From Nemania diffusa (lineage: Eukaryota > Ascomycota > Sordariomycetes > Xylariales > Xylariaceae): 64,000 nt of DNA. Under the pieces are notes generated by a model, which saw only the letters and a program-made list of their open reading frames with translations, searched no databases and had not been told where the DNA came from. Positions 32,723-43,701 of the stretch are shown one piece after another. Each line of letters opens with the position of its first letter. Within the stretch, counting starts at the first letter, position 1. Position numbers and translations under genes: made by a program. Location: contig JBBPUQ010000009.1 in the NCBI GenBank assembly GCA_038501195.1, forward strand, positions 2,232,001-2,296,000, written 5' to 3'.

Positions 32723-34549
32723 ATGGCTGCTGAGGTTTACCCTTCCGAAGAGAAAACGGAGCCTTTTACTCCTGAGGAACTGCAGCTGCGACTAGGTAGA
32801 AGCATCGAAGTTGATGAGCTCGGCGATACTCAGTATGATCATATTCCCTTGGACCAGTTGGTGATCGATGAAGACCACCACAAGAACGGTCTGCGTATTT
32901 TGGTGCGGCCACTCACAAGAAGCCGCTCCGTCAGCCCCGGCAACGATAACTGCCAATGGCTTGCCTTGCGGGCAGAAGTGGGCAATCCTAACCAACCAAA
33001 GTCTAAGGTCTTAGCCGTTACCCAGACCTCCAAAGATATCAACTTTTCTATCAGGATACCCCAGACTGAGAACGAGGATCGGCCTCCATTGTGGTGCGAG
33101 CTGTACTACGATCCCGCTAGTGATAGTTTGATTCTGTGGAATAAGTCAGAGATCCCTATTATACTCGCCAGGACATCTTCTTCAGATCAAACCGGCGCCA
33201 ACTTCAGCCAGGAGATTCTGCCGGGAGCTACCCGAGAAGTTTCGCCAGGCACGTGGAGAATTAGTGTTGGCATTCCCGTCCTCGACTTTCGAATTCTAGA
33301 AAAACGGCCTGCCACCCTCCACGTCCGCTCGGATAGCTATGAGTCATCGCCCGCACGTAGCCAAAGTGTGCGGAGTTCGCTGGGTAAAAGGTCCTTCTCA
33401 TCCGAAGAATTTGCGACGGAGAATGCAGTAATTGAGAAGAGGCTTCGCCCCGATGACGCCTACGAAACAAATCAAGACGGTGTCATCATATTTGTAGGGC
33501 CAAAAGACGAGCGTCTGGTCTTCCCCTTACCCAACGCGGCCAAAACGAAGGAGATCGCAATCCCCAACGGTCATGCACTACTTGAGGTCCAGAAGGACGA
33601 AACTGTCACAATCCCTGGCGAGCTTGATGGATACCAGCTCACAAAACGCGACGAAATAGCTACTACTGGGGCTTCCTCTGTGTTTACAGCCGAGCATTCT
33701 GATGTTCCCGATGGCGTGATCACGGTGAAGGTCCTCAAGACTCGAGGATCCCAAACAGATTCCCGTCCTCCTGATGTCATGCATCGAAACGTGATTCGTC
33801 AGGCCGATATCTGGCTGCGTGAGTATCAAAGCCAGGAAGATCTCAAGCACGAATCCATCGTCAAGTTGTACGGGGGTGATGCGCGCTACTTATCACTATA
33901 TATGGAACATGTCGATGGCAAAGACCTAGCTGCTCGTAATGTATGGCGCGACACTGCGACAGATAAATTTGTCGGTGACCGTGCTGATGCCGTCCGTATC
34001 CTCAAAGACATTGCAGGCGCCTTACATTATGTCCACCAGAAGAAGCGCATCCATAATGATATCAAACCCGCCAATATCCTGTACTCTAGGGACAGGGGCG
34101 CTGTGCTCTGCGACTTTGGTCTGTCAACCCGGACTGTTGATCCTGCCACCAACGGCGGCACGCCATATTATGTACCCCCGGAGTTCATCGGGCAGAAACT
34201 CCGCGGTGCGGCCTCCGATGTTTGGGCTCTCGGAGTTACCATGTTGTATACCTTGCGGAAGCTCTCATTTCCGGATGCTCGCGGGGTCCGTGGTCATCCC
34301 AAGCAATTATACTGGATGATCGCCGACCTAAATCGCAAGCACGGACATAACTCGAACCGCGCCTCTGCCGTTATGCAGATGCAACAGTGGCTAAGTGAAG
34401 TAAACGAGGCCAAGACCCAACTAAATCCCCGCGACAAGATCGAGTTCTTAGTGTTGCAAATGTTAACACCTAATCCGAACCAACGTATCACCATGGCAAA
34501 GGTCATGAGTGAATTACATCCGGATAAAGTCATGGTTCCCCCGCGATGA
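32723..34549 (+). CDS. Protein kinase-domain protein with HND catalytic loop
   Basis: Single exon of 608 residues, starting at the ATG in CACCATGGCTGC (MAAEVYPSEEK), a better context than the ATG nine codons upstream. The N-terminal 180 residues are a beta-rich region of unknown type, possibly FHA-like (CELYYDPASDSLILWNKSEI). A basic Ser-rich linker follows. The kinase domain runs from about 305 to 600: Lys336 in VITVKVLK, the catalytic loop HNDIKPANIL (His444-Asn445-Asp446), DFG at Asp464, and an APE-like GGTPYYVPPEF. The catalytic Asp, Lys and DFG are kept, but the usual Arg of His-Arg-Asp is Asn. Such non-RD kinases do not need classic activation-loop phosphorylation, and the change does not by itself make it inactive. 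The glycine loop is weak (TTGASSVFTAE). It is probably a fungal-specific serine/threonine kinase; substrate unknown. Confidence 0.85.
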   Translation: MAAEVYPSEEKTEPFTPEELQLRLGRSIEVDELGDTQYDHIPLDQLVIDEDHHKNGLRILVRPLTRSRSVSPGNDNCQWLALRAEVGNPNQPKSKVLAVTQTSKDINFSIRIPQTENEDRPPLWCELYYDPASDSLILWNKSEIPIILARTSSSDQTGANFSQEILPGATREVSPGTWRISVGIPVLDFRILEKRPATLHVRSDSYESSPARSQSVRSSLGKRSFSSEEFATENAVIEKRLRPDDAYETNQDGVIIFVGPKDERLVFPLPNAAKTKEIAIPNGHALLEVQKDETVTIPGELDGYQLTKRDEIATTGASSVFTAEHSDVPDGVITVKVLKTRGSQTDSRPPDVMHRNVIRQADIWLREYQSQEDLKHESIVKLYGGDARYLSLYMEHVDGKDLAARNVWRDTATDKFVGDRADAVRILKDIAGALHYVHQKKRIHNDIKPANILYSRDRGAVLCDFGLSTRTVDPATNGGTPYYVPPEFIGQKLRGAASDVWALGVTMLYTLRKLSFPDARGVRGHPKQLYWMIADLNRKHGHNSNRASAVMQMQQWLSEVNEAKTQLNPRDKIEFLVLQMLTPNPNQRITMAKVMSELHPDKVMVPPR

Positions 34550-35016
34550 GCATCCAATGACTCTCAATTCGAAACTAAGCTCATATATGCGCTAAAGACA
34601 TGTGCAGTCGAAATAGCATCAGCGATGGCCAATCCTCTGAGCAATCTAACATCTCATTATCACAACACAAGCGACTGCGACTAACGGAGCTCTTACGCCT
34701 GGCTCAAATTCCTACTATCTAAGGTGCTATGTATTTGATAGGAGCTAAAAGTGCTGTTTCCTTACACAATCAAATTTCTCGACAATTTTGAATGGCGTTA
34801 GAACAGTGCGAAGGCGAGTTTATGCGCTGCTAATAGTAGACCTCACAGGTAATGTTGATAGTACTGCATAGGTTCTGTGATCTCTAGCTAACCACGCTTT
34901 TCGTTAGAAAACCCCCCTCAAACATACTTGTTGAGTCGGAATAGGAGTTCTACTCGTTAGCATTTGGTATCAAAATCAGCATCACGCTTAGACAATGCTT
35001 CACTCTCTCGATCCCC
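34550..35016. other. Convergent 3' flanks
   Basis: Spacer of about 470 bases between the convergent kinase and BIM1-like genes. Nothing was recognised. Confidence 0.4.
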
Positions 35017-35796
35017 TTACATCACAACCACCAGGATAAAAGCGATCACCACACCCAGAGCAGCGGCCTGATAACTACTTCCGAGGGCCAGTATGGGTGA
35101 ACCATTGGTCGTTGATGTAGAGTTGCAGCTTGTATTCGTCGCTGTGGTTTGCCCTACTGTGGTCGCTGTCACACCTGTAGTGTTTGCGCAACTTCCACCC
35201 GAGAGGGGCTCTGCCGAAGATTTGAACACAATATCGGCACACTATTCGGAAGCACACACGTCAATATTGTCCTCTCTAGACAGCATCGGGATCTACTCAC
35301 GTTGTACAATGCCGATCCCGACTCGCCGTTGGTGACGAACTGGATAGTGGCAATCTGGCCGTCTGCAACAGTGGTTGGGACAGGGAGAAGAGGAATACAG
35401 AAGGTACCGCTACCGGTGACATTCAGCAAGTCCGGGGTGAGAGAGATGTTGAAGTTGGTTGAGTTCTCGCCGAGGCCCAGGTTGATGTACAGGTAACTCC
35501 ATGGGTGGTGTAGGTCAAGGACCACGGAGCCACCTTCGATTGGCCATTCCGTCGTGTTTCCCGCGCCGTAAGGCACGCCAGCGCCTTTTGATTTTCTAAT
35601 TAGTTACGCTAAACTTGGGGTGGAATTTTCTATTCCCAGTATGTAGAAATTGTATCAAAAACGTACAAGGGTAGCTCCATTGGCTGTATGTCGTGTTCTC
35701 AGCCAAACTATCACCTCGCCAGGGCGGGTGCTCGACTTTGAAGTGAGCAAATACTTGCCCGACAACAGCAAAAAGGGAAAATATAGTAGCGCGCAT
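35017..35796 (-). CDS. GPI-anchored X325/BIM1-like (LPMO-like) copper protein
   Basis: Three exons: 35796-35667, 35584-35301 and 35241-35017, giving 212 residues. A signal peptide (1-17) ends ...GQVFA, so the mature protein would start with His18, as in the copper brace of X325/BIM1 proteins (HFKVEHPPWRG). The splices rebuild YPCAGVPYGAGNTTEWPIEG, the family's Pro-Cys-x-Gly region, and join SALYN to CADIVF. A second likely ligand is a His in LDLHHPWS. N-glycosylation sites are frequent. The tail is Ser/Thr-rich, then hydrophobic (AAALGVVIAFILVVVM), fitting a GPI anchor. Family members in Cryptococcus help copper import at low copper with a Ctr transporter, and others affect the cell wall; they are not shown to cut polysaccharides. 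Copper binding is inferred from the motif. Confidence 0.85.
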
Positions 35797-37918
35797 TGTG
35801 ATGACGGGTTAACCCCGGAAGGGAGGTGGGTGATCTCGTTGGGAATAGAAACGTGTCAGACGTCGGCTCAAATTCAACGATAACACTCAGTCAGTGGATT
35901 TCTCCAAGTAGGTACCTAGTACAGATAAACGTGATAGAAGGCGAAATAATTATAGCTACACGAACAGAACTGCGTCCGCAGGATATATACAACTCGCAAA
36001 ATCCTAGTGCATACGTGTGTGATGAGAGACAGTTCGGCGGGGGTGACTAACCAACCAAGCAACATCTTGAAGCAGACCAGGTTCTCGGGTAACAGCAGTT
36101 ACCTAGTTCTGGTAGTACCTGTTAGGTAGGAAACCACTCTATACAGTAGGTATAGTGTAGAGCAGGCGAGAGGGGAAGGCCTAGAATCGCAAGGCTTGAG
36201 CAAGTTTCCTAGCCAATGATAGCATAGCTAGAGTATCGATATAGCAATAGCTGGGTGCTAGGTATGCCTGCCTTCGCAGTAATATAACTAATAAGCTTCG
36301 ATGCTGCTTGGCAGGTCCGCTCCGGCAGTATCATTGCTTGCCTGCCGGGTTGGGCGCTGCGAAATTTCACAAAATACTTGCTCAAATGCTCTCAGAATGA
36401 TTACCTAGATCAGTCGACTCGCTCTTTTATCGCAAGTATACTGTTAGGTATCTATTCGATGGAGGACGATAAATGATGGAATGTGCGAGGCTTCCTCTTA
36501 ACTCTGGGGGTTTCAGTACCGGCGCTGTGGAACATTCCCCCATTGCTATTGTAGCGCCAATCAATTTTGTTTTTTTTATTTGGAGGTAGGTGCACAGGCA
36601 AATGAAATTCGGGTAGATTACCTAATTCATGACCATAATCGTATAAATTAGGCCCAGTGCGCTGGGAGGGCTTCACGGATTACTTACCAAGTATATTTTT
36701 AAAAGCTGAGTATTCTGACGCCGGCTCTTATCAACCGAACGAGCCATGTCATATATTGCTATCAAGAGTTACATATTTTACATATTGAGAGGCTCTAGCG
36801 TCATCGAACTTACGCCAACGCTTACCACGTTCTATTACAAGTCTAGTGGGCTTCAACAAGGTAACAAACCAGGCTGTTAGTCCTAGCAACGACGAGTAAA
36901 CTGCCAAGGTTATAGTGTCTCGAGTAGATATGTGTAGGCGAGGTAGACCCAATCATCATATTTAGCACGCATGTCCTTTCCCGTGATTCCTTCGGCGCAT
37001 CAAGCGGCTGGGAGTGCCGTTGGCGCAACGCGGCTGTGCTGGCCCCGTGAGACGGCCGGCTAGATGCAGCGGTATGAGTACCCGGCACAGCATCCGCAAA
37101 TTGGCCAATTTTCATCGCACTTAGATAGTGCGTAAGCAGGTCGCAGATTTTATTACTCGTGCAGACAAGTTACCAGTAAAGTGCGGGCAAAATAACATAC
37201 CTTGACCTTTTTAGCTCGGCGACTGTTGCAGGCGACCGAGATGTGCTTGCGCTTCAGCGTACCTAAGCGTAGGTTCCATATCTGATGACATAAGGCAGTC
37301 TTCTCTCGGCCTGGGCCGGCTGCTTCACAAATTTTAACCCGGAACTACTAGACCGGTGATTTCAAGGGCTGTGCAGTGTGCCGTCGGGTTCGTAGTAACC
37401 CCTACCTGTGCTGGTAGGACTTACAGGTAACATGTGTCCACCGCCTCCGCAATAGCCGATCGTACCGGGCCGTCATCGGAAGATACATGACCTCATAAAC
37501 CAAAATACAATACCCAGTAAGTTCATTTTAGTGAGATCAGTTACAGTTTCGGTGGCGTTACGCGCGTAGCTTAGCTACATAGGTAGCGCTAGGTCTAAGG
37601 CTTGCCGCTTAATCTAATTCAATAACAGCACAGGGGGAAACAAGAGTCAAGACTTCTGAGTCCTTATTTATCCCTCTTTTCTAAGTAAGCATACCGGTAA
37701 AGCGGTATATAACATACGATCGGGTAGCATTTTATCTCAGCTTCTTTTATGCAAATGTTTGCCTACTATACAACAACCGCCGGCATAGAAGCCGGGATCC
37801 GACCGCCGCCGCTATGAAACTGGATATTACAGCGGACGGTCCGCCAGTCATCCACCGTTAGATGGAGTGCAGTCTCGTGTTAGCACATACCACCCCTCTT
37901 AACGTATCGTTAGGTTTG
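35797..37918. other. Intergenic spacer between BIM1-like and SSU1 genes
   Basis: About 2.1 kb. TAGGTACCTA-type motifs lie near 35910 and 36113. Short frames at 36452-36676 and 36843-37115 (minus) show no domains. It holds the promoter of the BIM1-like gene and the 3' flank of SSU1. Confidence 0.4.
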
Positions 37919-39385
37919 TTAAGGAAGCCTTAAAGTTGATAAACCATTCGCTTTCTCGTGGTTCGCTTCCCATTCCGGAATGCATGGCGCCTGAAGAAGT
38001 CTTCCAGATAAAGTGTAACGCAGAGTATTCGCACTGACAGCGATCCATAACACCACCACAATTAAACTCAAGACGGTGCCCAAGACTTTAAAGAACAAAG
38101 AAGGCAGTTCCTTCGCCAAAGTAATAGTAGCAACCGAGTAGACGCCTAGTGGGAAAGTAAACCCCCACCAGCCGAGGTTAAAGGGGAACCTACTCTGTGA
38201 GATAGACGCAACGGCGAAGAAGAGCCAGACAAGCCCAAATCCCCACATGATCAAAGCTATAAGGATACCCGCTGTATAGAGGATCTGGCCCGCCATGGGC
38301 GCCGCGGGGATATACTCCTTGTCCCCAAATATAGTAAGGGCGTCCTTACCAAGTTGCATGATTCCAAACGCGCCTTGGCCCAAGGGGCCGATGGGCAGGA
38401 ATACGGACACGATGACTTCGCGCGGGGGGAGCTTATGTATCGTCAGACGCTGGAAGTAAATAACCATGGTAAACATAGCCAATGGTACGCCACAGCCCCA
38501 AAGAATATAGCAGATAGTTATAGTCCAGATTGCATGCTCTTTATTCGGCAGCACGCTGGCCACTATAGCTCCCGAGCCTGCTGAAACGATAGTTGCGACA
38601 ATAGGGAGTAACCAGGCAGCTGTCATTGTGGATAGCCGAGACTTTCATAGCGAGAAAAAAATCAGCACGCTCTCCCACAACTGCAAATCTATAGAAACTT
38701 TCTTTGAGGGCAATAGGGGGAGGATGCGGGTTTGTTCTATAATATTTACCTCGTGTTTATACATAATGACAAAGGGGAGATAAAAGTTCGTAGCTATGGC
38801 GAGAACAACATCAACCCACCACAAGGCCCAAGCCAATATGACAGCCCAATCTCCCCAGGCTGGAACAATGACAAAGACGATCATATTGATAATAGTAGCT
38901 AAACCCATTGGTATAGTTCCTAGTAAAAGAGGAAGAGCAGTTAATCATCTTAACGGTTTATTCTTTAGGTATTAACATCTCTAAACCTTAAACATACCTA
39001 AAAACAAAGACTGCACAGGATGATTCAACATAGCAATCCATATGCCGGGGAATAATAAGTACCGCAAAATGGAAATAACACTAAAAGCCGCAAAAATGGC
39101 GACATTAAGGCCGAATAAGGCAACCGATATCCAATAAAGCCATACGGCATTGTAGGGCAGGTTATGCAGCAGGATCGATACAACACCGGTCCCCATGGTT
39201 ACACTGAACCAAGATGGTGTAAAATTGATGACCACGCGGCGCCAGCCGCTGGAGTATATAGTCTGCTTTCGGCCGGGGCATTCCGGGTCCGGGTCAGTGC
39301 TAGGACCAGGGGCCGGGTTTGATTTCGGAGAGGCGTTGCCATTTGGATGGCAGGTGGTATAGCTTTCTGATGCCCCTGGGTCCAT
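37919..39385 (-). CDS. SSU1: SSU1-type sulfite efflux pump (TDT family)
   Basis: Plasma-membrane transporter that exports sulfite; dermatophyte relatives help keratin breakdown and yeast Ssu1 gives sulfite tolerance. Three exons: 39385-38998, 38919-38750 and 38641-37919, giving 426 residues. The splices rebuild HPVQSLFLGTIPMGLATIIN and KHESRLSTMTAAWLLPIVAT, both highly characteristic. An N-terminal Pro/Ser-rich cytosolic stretch of about 50 residues precedes FTPSWFSVTMGTGVVSILLH. About ten membrane helices follow, including AWALWWVDVVLAIAT, GIMQLGKDA and FNLGWWGFTFPLGVY. A short soluble tail ends the protein. All membrane segments look intact. A decayed sulfite-oxidase-like gene lies about 900 bases upstream in the opposite orientation, so the pair may once have shared a promoter and a sulfite-detoxifying role. 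Confidence 0.92.
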
Positions 39386-40289
39386 GTTGTGACGATGTAT
39401 TATTGGTTTTAGTGACGTAATGAACTTTTGGGCTCATAAGGTTTTGGTATGCGCGGACGAGCATGAATCAAAATTCAACAAGAGGGAGATTACAACATAT
39501 TATATACCACATAGATTACCTCGGAATATCCACTAGCATGCACCGTCGCGACGCGAGCGATGTTATAAATGTGGCGACGTTGACCTTAGTGATAAATTTG
39601 CGGCTTGTGAGATAGGTCTCCGAGACTAGCATTTACACCATCCGCCGAGCCTACCGGGCCGGTATCCACCGATAACCGGATCAAATCCCGCTCCAATCTA
39701 TGCACGTTTACATCTCTACCGAGACTAACAAAACCTCTCGCTAGGTTTAGCTCCCAAACGGGATAGGAGATCTTTAGGGCGACTTGTTTAGAAAGATATT
39801 ATGCCACACCAACTTGTACCCTTTGTACTATGTATATCATCCTCTAAAAAGGAGGCGGGTTGAAGGTGAGGATAGTCCTGGTTTGCTTTGGTCGGTTGTG
39901 ATAGTTGTAAGGATCAATTTCTTTAGGGAAAATAATATATTCCTTCTTTTGTATCCACCAGTCTACTATTAACTAGTACAATCATATTTCAGCCCTCGTG
40001 ATTAATGCATCATCTCTCTCAATTACAAGAACGATAAGATTCCGGTAGGGCGTATAGGAGAGTGTGTCAGTATATCAACCATCCTCTAATATATTTACCA
40101 TGACCTTTATTCACTTTTTCCACTTGATTCTGTGTACGTTCCAAAACATATAAGAAGATGTGATAGGCAGGCAGTGTAAAGCTAGATCCTCATATGTGAA
40201 TGCTGACTTGAGAACTTTGGCAGTTGACCTCACCCATGTATTAATGGCTTCAGAAATAGCCACATCCGAAAAAATCCTCCCCCACTAGA
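39386..40289. other. Divergent spacer between SSU1 and the sulfite-oxidase relic
   Basis: About 900 bases. Promoter side of SSU1. No clear regulatory motif and no gene were recognised. Confidence 0.4.
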
Positions 40290-40714
40290 TGGCAATCGCC
40301 TCAACTGAGAACCTTCTGTCTCCGATTTGGTCTCAAGGTGATTCCATTAGCTTTCTTCCCTCTCCCTCCGCAGATTATGGCAGTAGGTAACGGAGTAGCA
40401 TAGCTTCATAACTGGCGCTAATGCCTATGGCCGAAATCACGGACCCATCCCTCATATCAACCGTGATAAGTACTGCTTAAAGGTGGACGGTGCTGTCTGA
40501 TCTTTCCTCATGGTTTCCTCTGCACAAAGTCACTTGTGTTTGGAAGTGCACCAGTAACCGTTGTCGTACTATGCACTCGTGGCCCAAGGAAGTCGACGGC
40601 ATTGACTGGGGTGATGCCGCTCTGATGGACTGTCACTGGCGCGGGCCCCGCCTTTGCGATATCCTCGAGCGTGCCGGCGTCCAGAACGGGGATCGACAGT
40701 TCCGCTTCTCTTGA
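40290..40714 (+). pseudogene. Relic of a sulfite-oxidase-like molybdopterin enzyme
   Basis: Degraded N-terminal half of an oxidoreductase molybdopterin-binding domain. From about 40412 one frame reads YGRNHGPIPHINRDKYCLKV and then DGAV before a stop at 40498. The next frame, shifted by one, reads SDLSSWFPLHKVTCVWKC, then KEVDGIDWGDAALMDCHWRG and PRLCDILERAGV, then stops. In intact members the segments RNHGPIP, LKVDG, HxVTCVLxCxGNRR and WRGxRLRDVL are continuous. Here about eight codons are lost at the junction and GNRR has become SNRC. Upstream at 40291 a stop-broken stretch (GNRLN, stop, EPSVSDLVSR, stop) resembles the preceding family segment; the first stop, TGA, could come from CGA. The rest of the gene is missing. 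This is clearly non-functional. Confidence 0.65.
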
Positions 40715-43649
40715 TACCGTGTCCTAATAGGCTAACACGGCGATAGGAAAACGGAGACTCCGTAGCTACAAGATGATTAGTAGAACCTGTGGGGCTGCCA
40801 AGCGGTCACGACGAGGTAGCACACCCTCTCGTGCCGAGTGTTTAATTTTATGACTCCTCGACCGGCTTGTTGTTATTAGCAAGTCTATAAACAAGCCGAG
40901 GGTAAATTACTCCTGTTTAGGCGAGAGATCTGCGCACAAGGGAAGTAGAAATAGTTTAGGAAGAGTTGCAAACATAATTTTACGCGACATAACGCAACAA
41001 TCATTTTATACGCGTGCTATTCTAAATAATTTTACTTATACTTTTTATATATATCTATATATATATTACACACGTTCAATAAGTGTGATAAAGGAAACCC
41101 AAGGCCGTTAAAACTCTTCCGGGATTAATAGTATATATAATACGCCAAAAGAAATTTGTAACAGTGATAAATATATGGAAATCAAAGACTTCTTTAATTT
41201 CATATTGAACAAAGCTACTAATTAACGTTTATTCTACTAGTATACATGCTAGCGCTGTCGAGAAAATCAGGTTGAAAGATTAGGACCATCGCCAGTCTTT
41301 ACCAAACCTCTGTAGGCATTTCTACTTGCCCTATGCACGGATCTCTCGTCTAAAAGGGGCAAGTTACCTTCAGTGTATCTATATAATTGTTGTTAAGACC
41401 GCAAGCTTTAACTTTGGTGACTTACGATATACACGAGGCTCTAAGTCTATGGGATCCATATCATTATTATTATAATAGACTCGAATTCAAGTAGCGAGCT
41501 TTGTTTTACAAATGCTTTATTAAGACTTGACCTCAGGGCCATCTTAATTCTAGTGAATTCTTTAGTATATTTACTATCCTGTTTCCCGGTTCCCGTTGAG
41601 AACTTCTCAGATTCGGGCACTTGTAATAAGTCCCTGTAGTTATTTCCTAGATTGGTGTAGTTCTGACTGTTCTGTCCTGAGAAGGTGCAATACATGCTTA
41701 AAAATAATGAGGGAAGCAGAATGAAGGTAGAAAAGTCAAGTCAGATGATAACACAACTCAGAATAGTCCAGCCACAATCCATAACATTCTCGGAATTAAT
41801 ATCTATTAGTAATGAAATAGGTTGGTATATCTCGAAAGCCTGCTTACGCTAACTCGCAGTCTGCAGTCTTCAACATCGATGGTGCATATATGCAGAATAG
41901 ATCACATACTTATTAATCTAAGTTAATGTAGGTCCTTGACATGGATACCTTCTCTGCGCTTAAATAAATTCGCAATAGTACCTTAGTAGCGCCTGATCAT
42001 TTGCGGGATCAGTAAATATAAATGCTATTATCTACGAATAATTAGGAGATACGATTAATAGGTACCGAGTGATAATAGACAAAAGACTGTAGGTTAATTT
42101 CTGTTTGAATATACGAAGGTCTTAATTTGGAAACGGGTCTACTGATAATTGAAACTTGGCGTGCTTTGAATTTCGTCAAGTAGTTCAGTGGTAATTCTTC
42201 TGTCATATATGACACCGTACACGTTGCAAAATGACAGGTTACTCCACCAATAACATTTGAATCATATGGCCCAAAACTTGTGTTCGTAATAAGGAGCGAT
42301 ACTATTCGTCGGGTCTAGAGCGCTTGGATTAGAACTCTTTGGTAGGCACGCATAAGTCGTATCGATTTCTCCAATATATCGATGGAAAATATGAGCAGGA
42401 TCTCGATGTAAGTGTCAGTGTCATATTAATCCAAGACATTGGGCAGGAGGACAGCTTTATGCAATGCAGTAGCTGCGGCATTGATGCTGCAAAGCTACGC
42501 GTGACGCTGTAAGATGGGCGCATCGGCGATTAACGCAGTGAATACCTACGTAGGCTTGCAGCATGCGGGTGATTGGAAGCCAGATTTATGGCGTCGCTAG
42601 ATATATAGTCTGCACAATAATGCAGTCTCACCTTACACCTATATAGTTTGATCGCATGACCGGCATTGAGAGATGTCGGGGTGCATATTGGGCGTAACGT
42701 TGAGCATAGACAAGGCTATAGTCTGCGTGATTGGACGGCGCTTGATGCAATACTAAATGCGAGATGTGATCAGTTCGGGGCGATGCCTGTATTTTCGTTA
42801 CCAAATTGCTTCCGTCTGGACCAGACTAAGGGGCCAAACCTGAGGGGCTTAGAGAAGGTTGGATGCGAGGGGGAGGACCGGAGCTGCATCACTGCTATTG
42901 CTATTTGCTAGGTTGAATCGGTGTGAATGTCATTCCGAGCATACTTGCTTGACTTGAAAACCTGATAGATTGTACCAAGGCGATGAGATCTGCTGCGTTC
43001 TGTTTCGTTGGACCAACGGCGACTACATGTGAATCTAGATAGAAACACTAACACAGCACATTAGTATAGAGAAGGGACATCAGATACTGGGGTAAGCGAG
43101 ATATAGAGGCTACATTTAGGCCCGCGTTGTAAAAGCTTATCTTGAGACTAAGTCCGGATAAGTTCGCCTATACAGCAATACCACCGCGGACTAGGCATGT
43201 ACGTAATATGTATATGCAGCCCTGCTATACCTATGAGATTGCCATTTGGCGCCGTGTCCCTGCTTCCGCTTGCATCGTGCGCGGTACCACGGTAGTATTC
43301 GGGCTCATGGCGACCTTCTCGTTCCAGCATACCCCACGGCCGTTCCCCTAAATCTGGATACTCTCACGATAACGCCATCCTATTGCATTTTTCTGATACA
43401 AGATCGAAGCTGAGCCATTGACATATACTTGCAGTGGCCACCAAGTGCATCCGCTTATTGGCAGGCTCACGAGACCAGTGTTACTCAAATCAGTTGCGTC
43501 ATTTCCAACACTCCTGCACAACAGGTCTGTCTGCGCAGAGCGAAGCAAGGCCACGACGCAGAGGCGAGCACGGGTCCAATCCGTGGTTTTTATGATAGGT
43601 AATATTTACTTGAACGCTTGGTATCGGCCGGGGGGAAAGAGGGCGACTG
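40715..43649. other. Gene-poor AT-rich DNA
   Basis: No gene was recognised. An alternating AT tract (TATATATATCTATATATATA-like) lies at about 41045-41070. Frames at 41447-41695 (minus) and 42666-42911 (plus) show no domain. Confidence 0.45.
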
Positions 43650-43701
43650 CGAAAACCAACCACGAAAACCAACCGCAAAAGCCAACCGCGAAAACCAATC
43701 G
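43650..43701. repeat. 13-bp tandem repeat, four copies
   Basis: Four imperfect copies of CGAAAACCAACCG. It lies in an open frame that would read as repeated Lys-Thr-Asn-type units, but that frame has no other support. Confidence 0.7.
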
